A stretch of DNA of 64,000 nt from Chloroflexota bacterium (GTDB taxonomy: Bacteria; Chloroflexota; UBA11872). Of the stretch, positions 43,291-52,034 are shown in pieces. The notes beneath the pieces are model-generated. The model saw only the letters and a list, made by a program, of their open reading frames with translations. It was not told the origin of the DNA and made no database searches. Each line of letters begins with the position of its first letter. The stretch's first letter is position 1. The DNA is taken from assembly GCA_022824495.1 (NCBI GenBank), contig JAJDZU010000023.1, positions 92,309-156,308 of the forward strand. Direction: 5' to 3'. A program made the position numbers and the translations under genes.

Positions 43291-44910
43291 ATGAGTACCG
43301 CTTCAACTGGCATGACCCGCCGGAAACTGCTACGTGCCGGCGGTGGTCTCGGACTCGGCGCGGCCGGTGCGGCCGTACTGGCTGCCTGCGGCGAGACCCA
43401 GATCGTCGAAGTCGAGAAGATCGTCACCCAGGAAGTAACCGTCGAAAGGGTCGTCACCCAGGAAGTCCCGGTCGACCGTGTCGTCGAGAAGATCGTGACC
43501 CAGCAGGTCGCGGTCGAAGTCGAAAAAGTCGTCGAGGTCGAGAAGGTCGTCGAGAAGGTCGTCGAGGTCGAAGCCGCCCCGGCGCCCATGTCGCAGACGT
43601 TCGCCTTCGGCACCGACCACACCTCCGGCCCTCGTGGCGCCGCCATGCAGTGGGCGCTCGAGCGCTTTGAACAGGTCTCGCCCCACCTCAACGTCAAGTT
43701 CGTGGCTGCGCCCACCGGCACCGACGAGGTCTACGGCGTGCAGTTCGCCTCCGGCAGTCAGCCCGAAGTCGCTCTTATGACCGGCTGGTTTGCCGCCGGT
43801 TGGTACGCCGCGGGCGCGTTCGTTCAGATCGACGACCTGCTGCGCAAGCGGGCCGACTTCGACCCGAACGACTTCTTCTGGTACCCCGACACGGCCACGC
43901 CCAACTTCCAGCACACCCGGCACGATCCTGGGTCCGGCATGCGCGGCCCGTCCTTCGGCATGAACTTCCAGGGCAACATCGAGACCCTGGCCATCAACCT
44001 CTCCATGGCCGAGGAACTGGGCATCCCCCAGCCCTCCGTCGGCAGCTTTGGCGCCTTCGCCGAGTTCCAGGACGCCCTGCGTATGGCCACCGACCCCGAA
44101 ACCAACACCTTCGGGATTCGGCCCACCGGCTACTGGTTCAGCCTCTTCGCCTCCATCGGCTTCTCCCACGCCACTGACCCGCAGTTGATGTGGTACAGCC
44201 AGGACGCGACCCGGTCCACATTTGCCGACGCCGGCGCCGACATCGGCATGCGAACGCTGGCGGACTGGCAGTTGGTCGACAAGGTCATCCAGCCGTCCGA
44301 GATGAACAAGGAACTGTCGGGCGAATTTGGCGACCCGTTCTCCTCAGGCAAGAACCTGTTCCGTCAGAGCAACGGCCCGTTCGGGTCACAGGTCGGCCGC
44401 ATCAAGGACCGCTTCAGATGGGCGTTGTCGCCGCTCCCCGAGGGACCGGACGGCCAGCCCGTGCTGCAGCAGTTCAGCGACCAGCCGCACTTGATCACGG
44501 CTACCGCCGAAACTCGTGGCAACACTGAGGGTGCCGTCGAGTGGTTGTCATTCCTGTCGGGCACCGAAGTGCAAACGCGCATCGCCGTTGACCGCGGCTC
44601 CGTGGTCGTCCGCAAGGACGCCGCCGACTCCGCCGAAATGGCTGCCGGACCGCCCGAGAACCACGCGCAATTCCGCGAGTGGCTCAACGTCGACACCGCC
44701 TCCCACCCGCAGTTCATGTTCCCCAGCTACATCGAGTGGCACGTCAACAGTCACAGCTCCGCCATCGCCAACAAGATCTGGCTCGGCGAGCTGACCGTCG
44801 ACGAAGCCATCCCCATGATGTACGAGGCCGGCGACGCAATCTTGGCCGAGAACGCCGAGCGCTACGCCGAACTCCAGGCCTACGTGGGCGGCCGCCCGGA
44901 TCCCGTCTAG
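43291..44910 (+). CDS. ABC transporter substrate-binding lipoprotein with V-E-K-V repeat stalk (second copy)
   Basis: 539 aa. Tat-like start (M-T-R-R-K-L-L-R-A-G-G-G), lipobox L-A-A-C-G-E, about 65 residues of V-E-K-V-V/Q-E-V repeats, then the ligand domain sharing T-D-H-T-S-G-P-R-G-A-A with the protein at 39122. The pair are paralogs with different ligand loops. GGAGG precedes the ATG. A strong double hairpin ends the transcript. No permeases nearby. Confidence 0.82.
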   Translation: MSTASTGMTRRKLLRAGGGLGLGAAGAAVLAACGETQIVEVEKIVTQEVTVERVVTQEVPVDRVVEKIVTQQVAVEVEKVVEVEKVVEKVVEVEAAPAPMSQTFAFGTDHTSGPRGAAMQWALERFEQVSPHLNVKFVAAPTGTDEVYGVQFASGSQPEVALMTGWFAAGWYAAGAFVQIDDLLRKRADFDPNDFFWYPDTATPNFQHTRHDPGSGMRGPSFGMNFQGNIETLAINLSMAEELGIPQPSVGSFGAFAEFQDALRMATDPETNTFGIRPTGYWFSLFASIGFSHATDPQLMWYSQDATRSTFADAGADIGMRTLADWQLVDKVIQPSEMNKELSGEFGDPFSSGKNLFRQSNGPFGSQVGRIKDRFRWALSPLPEGPDGQPVLQQFSDQPHLITATAETRGNTEGAVEWLSFLSGTEVQTRIAVDRGSVVVRKDAADSAEMAAGPPENHAQFREWLNVDTASHPQFMFPSYIEWHVNSHSSAIANKIWLGELTVDEAIPMMYEAGDAILAENAERYAELQAYVGGRPDPV

Positions 44911-44931
44911 GCGGAAGTAGCACCCAGCGTC

Positions 44932-44992
44932 CTCGCCAGGTCTCACCCTGGCGAGACACAGCAGCGGGCGAGGCTCACCCCCTCGCCCGCTG
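44932..44992 (+). terminator. Tandem hairpins after the substrate-binding gene
   Basis: Hairpin 1: CTCGCCAGG (44932-44940) with 44947-44955. Hairpin 2: a 12-bp perfect stem, 44962-44973 with 44981-44992, followed by GTTT-type ending. Both loops contain CTCAC. Confidence 0.75.
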
Positions 44993-45177
44993 TTTGCATC
45001 CCTGGCTAGACCAAACCCGCGACCGCCACCCGCCCCTCCGTCGCCCCGGCGCCGTCACCAACCCGCCAGTCGTCCCCACCACCGCCCCGTACACCCTCGC
45101 CCTCAGCCTGCCGAAGCGGGCGAGTCCAACCAGTCCCCTGTTACGCCACCCACGCCCTCAATCAGTCCGCCAATCTT

Positions 45178-45465
45178 GAAACCCTTGCAAAACGCCCCGC
45201 GCCCTCAAGTATGGGGCGGCTCTTACTCCCTTTCCCCGTGGGAGAGGGCTGGGGTGAGGGTCTTCCGCGCAACGACGCCCGAGTTTCGCAACGGTCTTTC
45301 CCGGGGGAGAGGGTTGGGGTAAGGGGTCTTCCGCGCGCCCAACGACGGATTCCGCAGTGACCGTCCCTGGGCAATCTGCGTCCGTTCTTGCTCCCTCTCC
45401 CCGTGGGAGAGGGTTGGGGAGAGGGTCTTCCGCGCAACCAACGACGGGCTACGCAACCGTGGAGA
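45178..45465. repeat. Cluster of decayed MITE-like copies
   Basis: Copy at 45178-45299 has degenerate ends (GAAACCCTTGC and GCAACGGTCTTTC) but the full interior. Two partial copies follow at about 45301-45362 and 45363-45465, each keeping the G-G-G-T-C-T-T-C-C-G-C-G-C motif. No target duplication is visible. Confidence 0.7.
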
Positions 45466-45568
45466 TCCTGTGGAAGAGCGGTTTTCCGGGCCATGTCCGC
45501 CATCGCGCCGTACAATTCAATCCGAGGCGCCGGCTCGGCCCGGCGCGCGGCTTGCCACGGAGGCAGTC

Positions 45569-46633
45569 ATGAGTGATCAATTGCGCGCCGGTGTTGTGGG
45601 ACTTACGGGAATCGGCCAGAGGCCGGCCTCCGCCGGAGCACAGTCCGGCTGGGGCACCGCCATGCCCCACTCCCACGTGTCCGCCTACCACCACGTGGCC
45701 GACACCGAAGTCGTCGCCGTCTGCGACCTTGACGAGGGCGCCATCGCCAACTTCAACGCCGACTGGAACGACACGCTCCCCGAAGTCAACACCTACACCA
45801 GCCACGTCGAGATGCTCGAAAAAGAAAACCTCGACATCCTCAGCGTCGTCACCGGCGACAACGTCCACGCCCAGATCTGCATCGACGGCGTCGAGGCCGG
45901 CGTCAAGGGCATCCTCTGCGAAAAGCCCATCGCCTCCTCCTTGTCTGACGCCGATCGCATCATCGAAGCCGTCACCAACGCCGGCATTCCGCTGCTCGTC
46001 GACCACACCCGCCGCTGGATGTACCCCTGGGTCGAAGCCGGCAAGCTCATCGAGGACGGCGCCATTGGCGACGTCAAGCGCGTCGTGGCCAACCAGGGCG
46101 GTGCCCGCGCCATGCTCTTCCGCAACGGCACCCACATGTGCGACACCATCAACTGGTTCGCCCAGGGCAACCCCACCGCCGTCTACGCCGTCAATGAGAT
46201 CGGCTTCGAGGACTACGGCCCCCGCTACGCCAGCGATGGCGGTCACGACCCCGACACCGACCCCGCCGTCAGCATCCTCATCGAATACGACAACGACGTC
46301 CGCGCCTTCTGGAACATGTGCAAGCCCATGCCCAACGTCTTTGATGTCGACGTCTTCGGCTCCGAGGGCATCCTGCGCGTCACCCAGGAACGAGCCACCC
46401 TCACGACCCAGAACGAGAATCGTGTCCTCGTCACCTCCGACATTCCCCACACCCAATACACCCAGGGCCACATCGCTGGCGCCGTCGTCGAGCTCATCGA
46501 CCTCATCAACAACGGCGGCACCCCTTCCTGCGGCCCCAAGGAAGCCCGCCAGGTCATGGAAATCCTGCTTGGCGCCCTCCAGTCCTCCGCCGGCGGCAAC
46601 GTCCGCGTTACAATGCCTATCGTCGACATGTAG
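45569..46633 (+). CDS. Gfo/Idh/MocA-family NAD(P)-dependent oxidoreductase
   Basis: 354 aa with an N-terminal Rossmann fold (A-G-V-V-G-L-T-G-I-G), V-C-D-L-D after strand 2 and the catalytic region C-E-K-P-I-A near residue 120. A C-terminal alpha/beta domain has H-M-C-D-T-I-N-W-F. The usual G-x-G-x-x-G is loosened, with a 12-residue insertion between strand 1 and its helix. Family members oxidise sugars, inositols or their derivatives. GGAGG five to six bases before the ATG at 45569. A rho-independent terminator follows about 70 bases beyond the stop. Confidence 0.87.
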   Translation: MSDQLRAGVVGLTGIGQRPASAGAQSGWGTAMPHSHVSAYHHVADTEVVAVCDLDEGAIANFNADWNDTLPEVNTYTSHVEMLEKENLDILSVVTGDNVHAQICIDGVEAGVKGILCEKPIASSLSDADRIIEAVTNAGIPLLVDHTRRWMYPWVEAGKLIEDGAIGDVKRVVANQGGARAMLFRNGTHMCDTINWFAQGNPTAVYAVNEIGFEDYGPRYASDGGHDPDTDPAVSILIEYDNDVRAFWNMCKPMPNVFDVDVFGSEGILRVTQERATLTTQNENRVLVTSDIPHTQYTQGHIAGAVVELIDLINNGGTPSCGPKEARQVMEILLGALQSSAGGNVRVTMPIVDM

Positions 46634-46639
46634 GCTCAC

Positions 46640-47152
46640 ATGACATCTAGTTGCCTTCCGCCACCCCGGAAGGCACCCTGCGCGCCCAACGCAGGGCCCC
46701 CCCCGGAGGGACGCCACCCCACCACCGTGGCGTCCCTCCTTTTTATTGTCACCGCGCTTCTGGCGTTCGCTGCCTGCGGCGAATCCTCCCAACCCCAAGC
46801 GGCGCGCGACACCGCCCCCCAGCCCGCCGCCCCGGCTGAACTAAACCAAACAGCCCGTCAGGGCGAAACCGTCTTCAACACCCACTGCGCCCAATGCCAC
46901 GGCCCTGAAGCCTCTGGCACCAACCTCGGCCCCACCCTCATCGACCGTATCTACCACCCCGGCCACCACGGCGACGCCGCCTTCCATCTCGCCGTCCTGA
47001 GAGGCGTCCGTCAGCACCACTGGAACTTCGGCAACATGCTCCCCGTCCCCGGCGTCTCCGAAACCCAGGTCAACCAGATCATCTGCTACGTCCGCCACCT
47101 CCAACGCACCCACAACATCTACACCCCCGCCGAATACCAACCCACCTGCTAA
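46640..47152 (+). CDS. c-type cytochrome lipoprotein
   Basis: 170 aa. The heme motif C-A-Q-C-H lies near residue 80, with G-N-M-L-P-V-P-G-V as the probable axial Met. The export region is L-L-F-I-V-T-A-L-L-A-F with lipobox F-A-A-C. A small monoheme electron carrier outside the membrane. The start is uncertain: ATG at 46640 gives a 30-residue lead, while GTG at 46727 falls inside a terminator stem. Its messenger must either read through that terminator or begin within it. Confidence 0.75.
   Translation: MTSSCLPPPRKAPCAPNAGPPPEGRHPTTVASLLFIVTALLAFAACGESSQPQAARDTAPQPAAPAELNQTARQGETVFNTHCAQCHGPEASGTNLGPTLIDRIYHPGHHGDAAFHLAVLRGVRQHHWNFGNMLPVPGVSETQVNQIICYVRHLQRTHNIYTPAEYQPTC
46705..46744 (+). terminator. 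Rho-independent terminator inside the cytochrome gene's 5' region
   Basis: 13-bp stem GGAGGGACGCCAC (46705-46717) with 46727-46739, 9-base loop, and TTTTT at 46740-46744. A smaller stem CCCTGCG/CGCAGGG (about 46677-46696) precedes it. Confidence 0.8.
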
Positions 47153-47176
47153 CCCTCTAAGTCTTCACCTGTGGTT

Positions 47177-47200
47177 CGGCTCACCGTTCGTGGTGAGCCG
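47177..47200. terminator. Stem-loop after the cytochrome gene
   Basis: CGGCTCACC (47177-47185) pairs with 47192-47200 around a 6-base loop, 25 bases after the stop; no T-run. Confidence 0.45.
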
Positions 47201-47346
47201 GGCCAGAGTCTTCGGCGGCCCGTGTCGAACCACCCGATTCAGCACCCAAGCCACCCTCGTTGCTTCTTTCGCCTCGCCCGCGACCGATCGCTCCCCACCC
47301 CCAAATGCAACAATTCCCACCATCCACTAGCCACCAGCACCACCCC

Positions 47347-48768
47347 ATGCCCCACCCCAACATCATCGTCTTCATGACCGACAGCATGGACGGCCGCGTC
47401 ATGCGCCACCTCGGCCACCCCGCCGCCCACACCCCCAACATGGACCGCTTGGCTGCGCGCGGCGCCTCCTTCAGCAACGCCTACTGCAACTCCCCCCAGT
47501 GCGCCCCTTCCAGGGCCAGCTACTGGAGCGGCCAATACGTCCACCGCGTCCAGGCCTGGAACAACCCCGCCGGCCTCCCCATGGACGCCCCAACCTTCGG
47601 CACTCATCTGCAAGACGCTGGCTACGGCCTCCACGTCTTCGGCAAAACCGACTACCGCGTCGGCGGCCACTCCCTTAAGGCCCGCCTCACCGCCTGGATG
47701 CGTTCCGCCAACATCAAGCGCCCCCACAACCCCCGCCCCCAGGCCACCGTCCTGGAACCCGACACCCCCCGTGCCCACGAAGGCGACTGGAATCAAATCG
47801 ACAACGCCTGCCAATTCCTCGCCAACTACTCAACAGACGATCCGCCCTATTTCCTTTACCCCAGCACCAACGTCCCCCATCCCCCCTTCCGCGCCACCCC
47901 ACACTGGCTCGACACAATTGACCCCGCCGCCGTCACCCTCCCGCCCTACGAGTCCGACCTCCACCCCGTCATGGACTACATGAGCGTCACCAAGAACACC
48001 CACGGCCACTTCACCGACGAGGAAATCCTCGCCATCCGCCGCCACTACTTCGCCATGGTCGCCGAAACCGACGCCATGCTCGGCCAGGTCCTGGACACCC
48101 TGGAGGCCACCGGCCAGCTCGACAACACCTACATCATCTTCGCCAGCGACCACGGCGAAATGAACATGGAACACCGCCAAACCCTCAAAAACGCCCTCTA
48201 CGAAGCCTCCGCCCGCGTCCCCCTCATCGTTGCCGGCCCCGGCCTCCAGCAAGGCGTCATCTCCGACCAGCTCGTCTCCCTCATCGACCTGTTTCCAACT
48301 CTCATGGACATGGCTGGATTGGAGCACCCTCAGGGCCTCGACGGCCACTCCCTCATACCCCTCTGCCGCGGCGAAGCCACAAACCGCCCCGACTACGTAT
48401 TCAGCGAATATCACAGCAACTTCTCCAACACCGGCATCGCCATGTGGCGCCAGGGCCCCTGGAAATACATCCGCTACGCCGGCTACGCCCCCCAGCTATT
48501 CAACTTGGACGACGACCCCGAGGAGATCAACGACCTCGCCCAAACCCACCCCGAAGTCGTCCAACGCTTGGACGCCCGCCTCGAATCCCTCGTCGACTTC
48601 GACGACGCCGACCACCGAGCCAAACTCGACGACCGCCAGAACTTCCAAACCTGGCGCCAGTCCCTCACCCCTGCCGAGTACAACGAAGCCATGACCAACG
48701 CCCACCAGGGTCACTGGACCCCCGCCGACACCCACCACCTCGAAGCCTGGCAATCCGACTTCCCCTGA
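47347..48768 (+). CDS. Sulfatase (formylglycine type), second copy
   Basis: About 473 aa. Activation motif C-A-P-S-R (C52), start V-F-M-T-D-S-M-D for the metal site, A-S-D-H-G-E-M-N at about residue 275, and a C-terminal sub-domain ending W-T-P-A-D. It is only distantly similar to the sulfatase at 21147, so different substrates are likely. The ATG at 47347 is chosen since the family fold starts right there; upstream ATGs give a His/Pro-rich lead that looks non-coding. No signal peptide. Confidence 0.88.
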   Translation: MPHPNIIVFMTDSMDGRVMRHLGHPAAHTPNMDRLAARGASFSNAYCNSPQCAPSRASYWSGQYVHRVQAWNNPAGLPMDAPTFGTHLQDAGYGLHVFGKTDYRVGGHSLKARLTAWMRSANIKRPHNPRPQATVLEPDTPRAHEGDWNQIDNACQFLANYSTDDPPYFLYPSTNVPHPPFRATPHWLDTIDPAAVTLPPYESDLHPVMDYMSVTKNTHGHFTDEEILAIRRHYFAMVAETDAMLGQVLDTLEATGQLDNTYIIFASDHGEMNMEHRQTLKNALYEASARVPLIVAGPGLQQGVISDQLVSLIDLFPTLMDMAGLEHPQGLDGHSLIPLCRGEATNRPDYVFSEYHSNFSNTGIAMWRQGPWKYIRYAGYAPQLFNLDDDPEEINDLAQTHPEVVQRLDARLESLVDFDDADHRAKLDDRQNFQTWRQSLTPAEYNEAMTNAHQGHWTPADTHHLEAWQSDFP

Positions 48769-48851
48769 TCCCGCTCTTGCTCCCCATTCCGGTGGAAGAT
48801 GGCTGGGGTGAAGGTCTTCCGCACAACCGCCCCGGATTCTGCAAGCGTCTC
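48768..48851. repeat. Decayed MITE-like fragment
   Basis: Keeps the interior (G-C-T-C-T-T-G-C-T-C-C-C, then G-G-C-T-G-G-G-G-T-G-A-A-G-G-T-C-T-T-C-C-G-C) and a damaged right end (GCAAGCGTCTCC). It starts at the stop codon of the sulfatase gene. Confidence 0.6.
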
Positions 48852-48861
48852 CGAAGAGGGG

Positions 48862-50544
48862 CTAAGCCAGGCCCGTAATCACCCCGTCGGCCGATACGTC
48901 CATATCCTCGGCAAACGGCCGGCGAGGCAGTCCCGGCATGGTCAGGATGTCGCCTGTCAACGGCACCACGAACCCGGCCCCCGCCGACAGCCGCACGTCC
49001 CGCACTGTCACACGGAAGCCGCTCGGTCGCCCCAGCAACGACGGGTTGTCCGACAGCGAGTATTGCGTCTTCGCCATGCACACCGGGAAACCGCGCGCCA
49101 CGCCTCGGTCCAATCGACGCAATCGCCGCGCCACGCCCGCGGCGTAATCCACGCCGTCCGCCCCGTAGATCTCCCTCGCCACCGTCTCGATCTTCTCCGT
49201 CAGCGGCGCCTCCGGCTCATACAACGGCTTGAAGTCGTCCTCGCCCTTCGCCAGCGTCGCCACCACCTGCCGGGCCAGGTCTTCGCCCCCGGCCCCGCCG
49301 TCGCTGAACACCGTCGATACCGCCGCCGGCGCCCCCAGCCCCTCGGCCGCCGCCATCACCGCGTCAACCTCGGCGTCCGTGTCCGTCGGAAACCGGTTGA
49401 CCGCAATCACCACCGGCACCCCGAACTTCCGCAGGTTCTCCGCATGCGCCTCCAGGTTGGGCATGCCCGTCCGCAGCGCCTCCAGGTCTTCGCTCGCCAG
49501 CTCACGCTTGTTGGCCCCGCCGTGCAGCTTCAGCGCGCGCACCGTCGCCACCAGCACCGCCACCCGCGGCCGCAACCCACCCGCCGGACACTTGATGTTG
49601 AAGAATTTCTCCGCCCCCAGGTCGGCCCCGAACCCGGCTTCCGTCACTACCAGGTCGGCCAGCTTCAGCGCCAGCCGCGTGGCCACCAGCGAGTTGCACC
49701 CGTGCGCGATATTCCCGAACGGCCCGCCGTGAATCAGCGCCGGACCGCCTTCCAGGTTCTGCACTAGGTTCGGCAGCACCGCCTCTCGCATCAGGATCGC
49801 CATGGCCGGATGCGCCGTCAGATCCGCCGCCGTCACGTAATCGCCCGGCCTGCGCTCCGCCACCGCGATCCGCGCAAACCGCGCCTTCAGGTCTTCCAGG
49901 TCGCGCGCTAGGCACAACACCGCCATCACCTCTGAGGCCGGCGTAATGTCGAACCCGGTCTCCCGCGGCACCCCGCGCGTCCGCCCGCCCAGGCCCGCCA
50001 CGATCCCGTGCAGCGCCCGGTCGTTCATGTCGATCACTCGCCGCCACAGCACCCGCCGCGCGTCGATCCTCTGCGCGTTCCCCTGGTGCAGGTGGTTGTC
50101 CAGCATCGCCGCCAGCAGGTTGTGCGCCGCGCTGATCGCCGCGAAATCGCCGGTGAAATGCAGGTTGATGTCCTCCATCGGCAGCACCTGCGCGTACCCC
50201 CCGCCGGCCGCCCCGCCCTTCACCCCGAACACCGGACCCAGCGACGGCTCTCGCGTCGCGCTCAGAGCCCGATGCCCCAGCCCCTGCAACGCCTGCGTCA
50301 AGCCAATGGTGGTCGTTGTCTTGCCCTCGCCCGCCGGCGTCGGCGTAATCGCCGTCACCAGCACCAGGTCCCCGTCCGGCGCATCCCGCCGCGCCTCGAT
50401 GGCCTCCCGCGTGACCTTGGCCTTGGTCCGCCCGTATGGATCGATCTCGTCAACGGCCAAATCCAGGCCCGCCGCAATCTCCTCGATCGGTTTCAAGACG
50501 GCGCTCTGCGCGATTTCGATATCCGGCGGCTGCGATGGGCTCAT
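48862..50544 (-). CDS. fhs: Formate--tetrahydrofolate ligase
   Basis: 560 aa, typical length. ATP loop T-P-A-G-E-G-K-T-T-T-T, E-P-S-L-G-P-V-F-G-V-K-G-G-A-A-G-G-G, and V-P-L-T-G-D-I-L-T-M-P-G-L-P near the end are diagnostic. It joins formate to THF using ATP, or runs in reverse to make ATP and formate. Last gene of the leftward folate operon, 11 bases after folD. GGAGA before the ATG. Confidence 0.96.
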   Translation of the reverse strand: MSPSQPPDIEIAQSAVLKPIEEIAAGLDLAVDEIDPYGRTKAKVTREAIEARRDAPDGDLVLVTAITPTPAGEGKTTTTIGLTQALQGLGHRALSATREPSLGPVFGVKGGAAGGGYAQVLPMEDINLHFTGDFAAISAAHNLLAAMLDNHLHQGNAQRIDARRVLWRRVIDMNDRALHGIVAGLGGRTRGVPRETGFDITPASEVMAVLCLARDLEDLKARFARIAVAERRPGDYVTAADLTAHPAMAILMREAVLPNLVQNLEGGPALIHGGPFGNIAHGCNSLVATRLALKLADLVVTEAGFGADLGAEKFFNIKCPAGGLRPRVAVLVATVRALKLHGGANKRELASEDLEALRTGMPNLEAHAENLRKFGVPVVIAVNRFPTDTDAEVDAVMAAAEGLGAPAAVSTVFSDGGAGGEDLARQVVATLAKGEDDFKPLYEPEAPLTEKIETVAREIYGADGVDYAAGVARRLRRLDRGVARGFPVCMAKTQYSLSDNPSLLGRPSGFRVTVRDVRLSAGAGFVVPLTGDILTMPGLPRRPFAEDMDVSADGVITGLA

Positions 50545-50555
50545 GACTTCTCCGG

Positions 50556-51404
50556 TTAGTGACTGCGACGTTCGACGAGTTCAACGAGATTCCGCATAAG
50601 GCAGTAATTCGTAATCGGCCCGATCCCGCCCGGCACCGGCGTAACCGCACGGGCCTGCTCAACCACCGCCTCAAAGTCCACGTCGCCCAACACCGTGCCG
50701 TTGCGGTACGTCGTCCCCACATCCACCACCACGGCGTCGCTGTCCACGTGCTCCGCCCCAATCAGCCCCGGGCTCCCAGCGGCCACGACCAAAATCTCCG
50801 CATTCGACGTTACCGCCGGCAAATCGACAGTCCGCGAATGACACACCGTCGTGGTGGCATTCCGCGCCAACAGCATCGCCCACAACGGCTTCCCCACCAC
50901 GTTGCTGCGACCAACCACGACCACCCGGCGACTCTCGATTGGTTCCTCGTAGTAGTCCAGCAGTTCGATCACCGCCGCCGCAGTCGCCGGCCCCGTCGTC
51001 GTATGCCCGGCAAACAACTCGCCGATCGCAGCCGATGTCAGCCGGTCCACGTCTTTGGCCGGATCGATGGCGTCCACGATCGCCGCATCGTCCACCTGCC
51101 CCGTCAGCGGAAACCCCAGCAGGATCCCGTGCACGCCCGCATCGGCATTCAACGCCTGCACGTGTGCAACAACGTCGTCTGTCGATGAAGCGCCCGGCAG
51201 TTCGTCCATCACCGCCCGCACGCCCACTCGCTTGCAACCGCGTTGCACCGCCCGTGCGTACCCCTGCGCCGACGCGTCGTCCCCGACTCGGATCATCCGC
51301 AGCGTCAGCGGCCCATCGGCGCACAGTTGCTCCACGCGCTCCTTCACCGCCGCCCGCAGCGCCCGCGCCGGCCCACGGCCCGACCAGACCTCGGCCTTGC
51401 TCAT
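50556..51404 (-). CDS. folD: Methylene-THF dehydrogenase (FolD family, cyclohydrolase lysine missing)
   Basis: 282 aa FolD fold with G-R-S-N-V-V-G-K-P (NAD(P) site) and T-P-V-P-G-G-I-G-P-I-T. In the active site, Tyr is kept (S-A-Q-G-Y) but the Y-x-x-x-K lysine is Val (Y-A-R-A-V), and the Q-L-P-L-P glutamine is Gly (G-F-P-L-T); the K-D-V-D aspartate remains. Loss of this Lys abolishes cyclohydrolase activity in bifunctional enzymes, so a dehydrogenase-only role is inferred; the adjacent FchA would supply the cyclohydrolase step. The ATG overlaps the fchA stop (ATGA). Confidence 0.9.
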   Translation of the reverse strand: MSKAEVWSGRGPARALRAAVKERVEQLCADGPLTLRMIRVGDDASAQGYARAVQRGCKRVGVRAVMDELPGASSTDDVVAHVQALNADAGVHGILLGFPLTGQVDDAAIVDAIDPAKDVDRLTSAAIGELFAGHTTTGPATAAAVIELLDYYEEPIESRRVVVVGRSNVVGKPLWAMLLARNATTTVCHSRTVDLPAVTSNAEILVVAAGSPGLIGAEHVDSDAVVVDVGTTYRNGTVLGDVDFEAVVEQARAVTPVPGGIGPITNYCLMRNLVELVERRSH

Positions 51405-52033
51405 GCCGCGCTTTCCCCAAGTACCAAATCCACCACGCCGTCAGCCACGTCGCGTGCCGCCACGGCCGTGGCCAGTTCGGCAGTCAATTCAGCACGAACC
51501 ACGGAGTGGTCTATCGACCCCAGGTTCGCCTGCACGTTCATCTCGCATATCCGGATAGCCGTCCTTGCCAATGCCGCTCCCGCTCCCGCGTCACTAATCA
51601 CGTTCGGATTACCATTGGCCGCCGTCTCCGCCGCCAGCTCGATAATCTCCGCCGCGGCCGCGGCCACCCGCAGCGGCACCCGGCTCGCCTGCTCACAGGC
51701 GCTCGCAATCGCCGCCCGCCGAACCGACCGCTCGTCGTCCGAGCTTCGCGGCATTCCAAAAGCCGCCATCACCTTCCCATAGGCCTCCGCATCATCCGCT
51801 GCCAGCCCCAGCGCCGCTGCCCGGATCTCATCGCAGCGCTCAATCACCCGCTCCATGTCCGCCTGCACCGCCCGGAACCGTCGTCGTCCCGTCGTCAGCC
51901 GCGCCGTCATCGCCACCAGCGCCGCGCCCATCCCCAGCGCCACCGCCGCTCCCGCTCCGCCCCCCGGCGTGGGCGCCGACGACCCCAGCGCATCCAGAAA
52001 CTCCGTTAGCGAGCCGCCCGAAGAATCCGTCAC
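51401..52033 (-). CDS. fchA: Methenyl-THF cyclohydrolase (cyclodeaminase/cyclohydrolase family)
   Basis: About 210 aa, all-helical. The N-terminal S-L-T-E-F-L-D-A-L followed by P-T-P-G-G-G-A-G-A-A is the family folate-binding signature, and the end matches the formiminotransferase-cyclodeaminase C-domain (A-L-A-R-T-A-I-R-I). The GTG at 52033 begins one base after the metF stop and is chosen; a TTG at 52045 is possible. It overlaps folD by four bases. Function as the cyclohydrolase partner of the altered FolD is inferred from context. Confidence 0.88.
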   Translation of the reverse strand: MTDSSGGSLTEFLDALGSSAPTPGGGAGAAVALGMGAALVAMTARLTTGRRRFRAVQADMERVIERCDEIRAAALGLAADDAEAYGKVMAAFGMPRSSDDERSVRRAAIASACEQASRVPLRVAAAAAEIIELAAETAANGNPNVISDAGAGAALARTAIRICEMNVQANLGSIDHSVVRAELTAELATAVAARDVADGVVDLVLGESAA

Positions 52034-52034
52034 G

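Larger units (their letters stand above)
44911..45568. other. Gene-free region with hairpins and decayed repeats
   Basis: 658 bases: two hairpins just after the substrate-binding gene, a featureless C-rich stretch (45000-45170) that includes a C-T-C-A-G-C-C-T-G-C-C-G-A-A-G motif, then three decayed MITE-like copies (45178-45465), a TACAAT near 45511 that could be a -10 box, and the leader of the Gfo/Idh/MocA gene. Confidence 0.6.
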
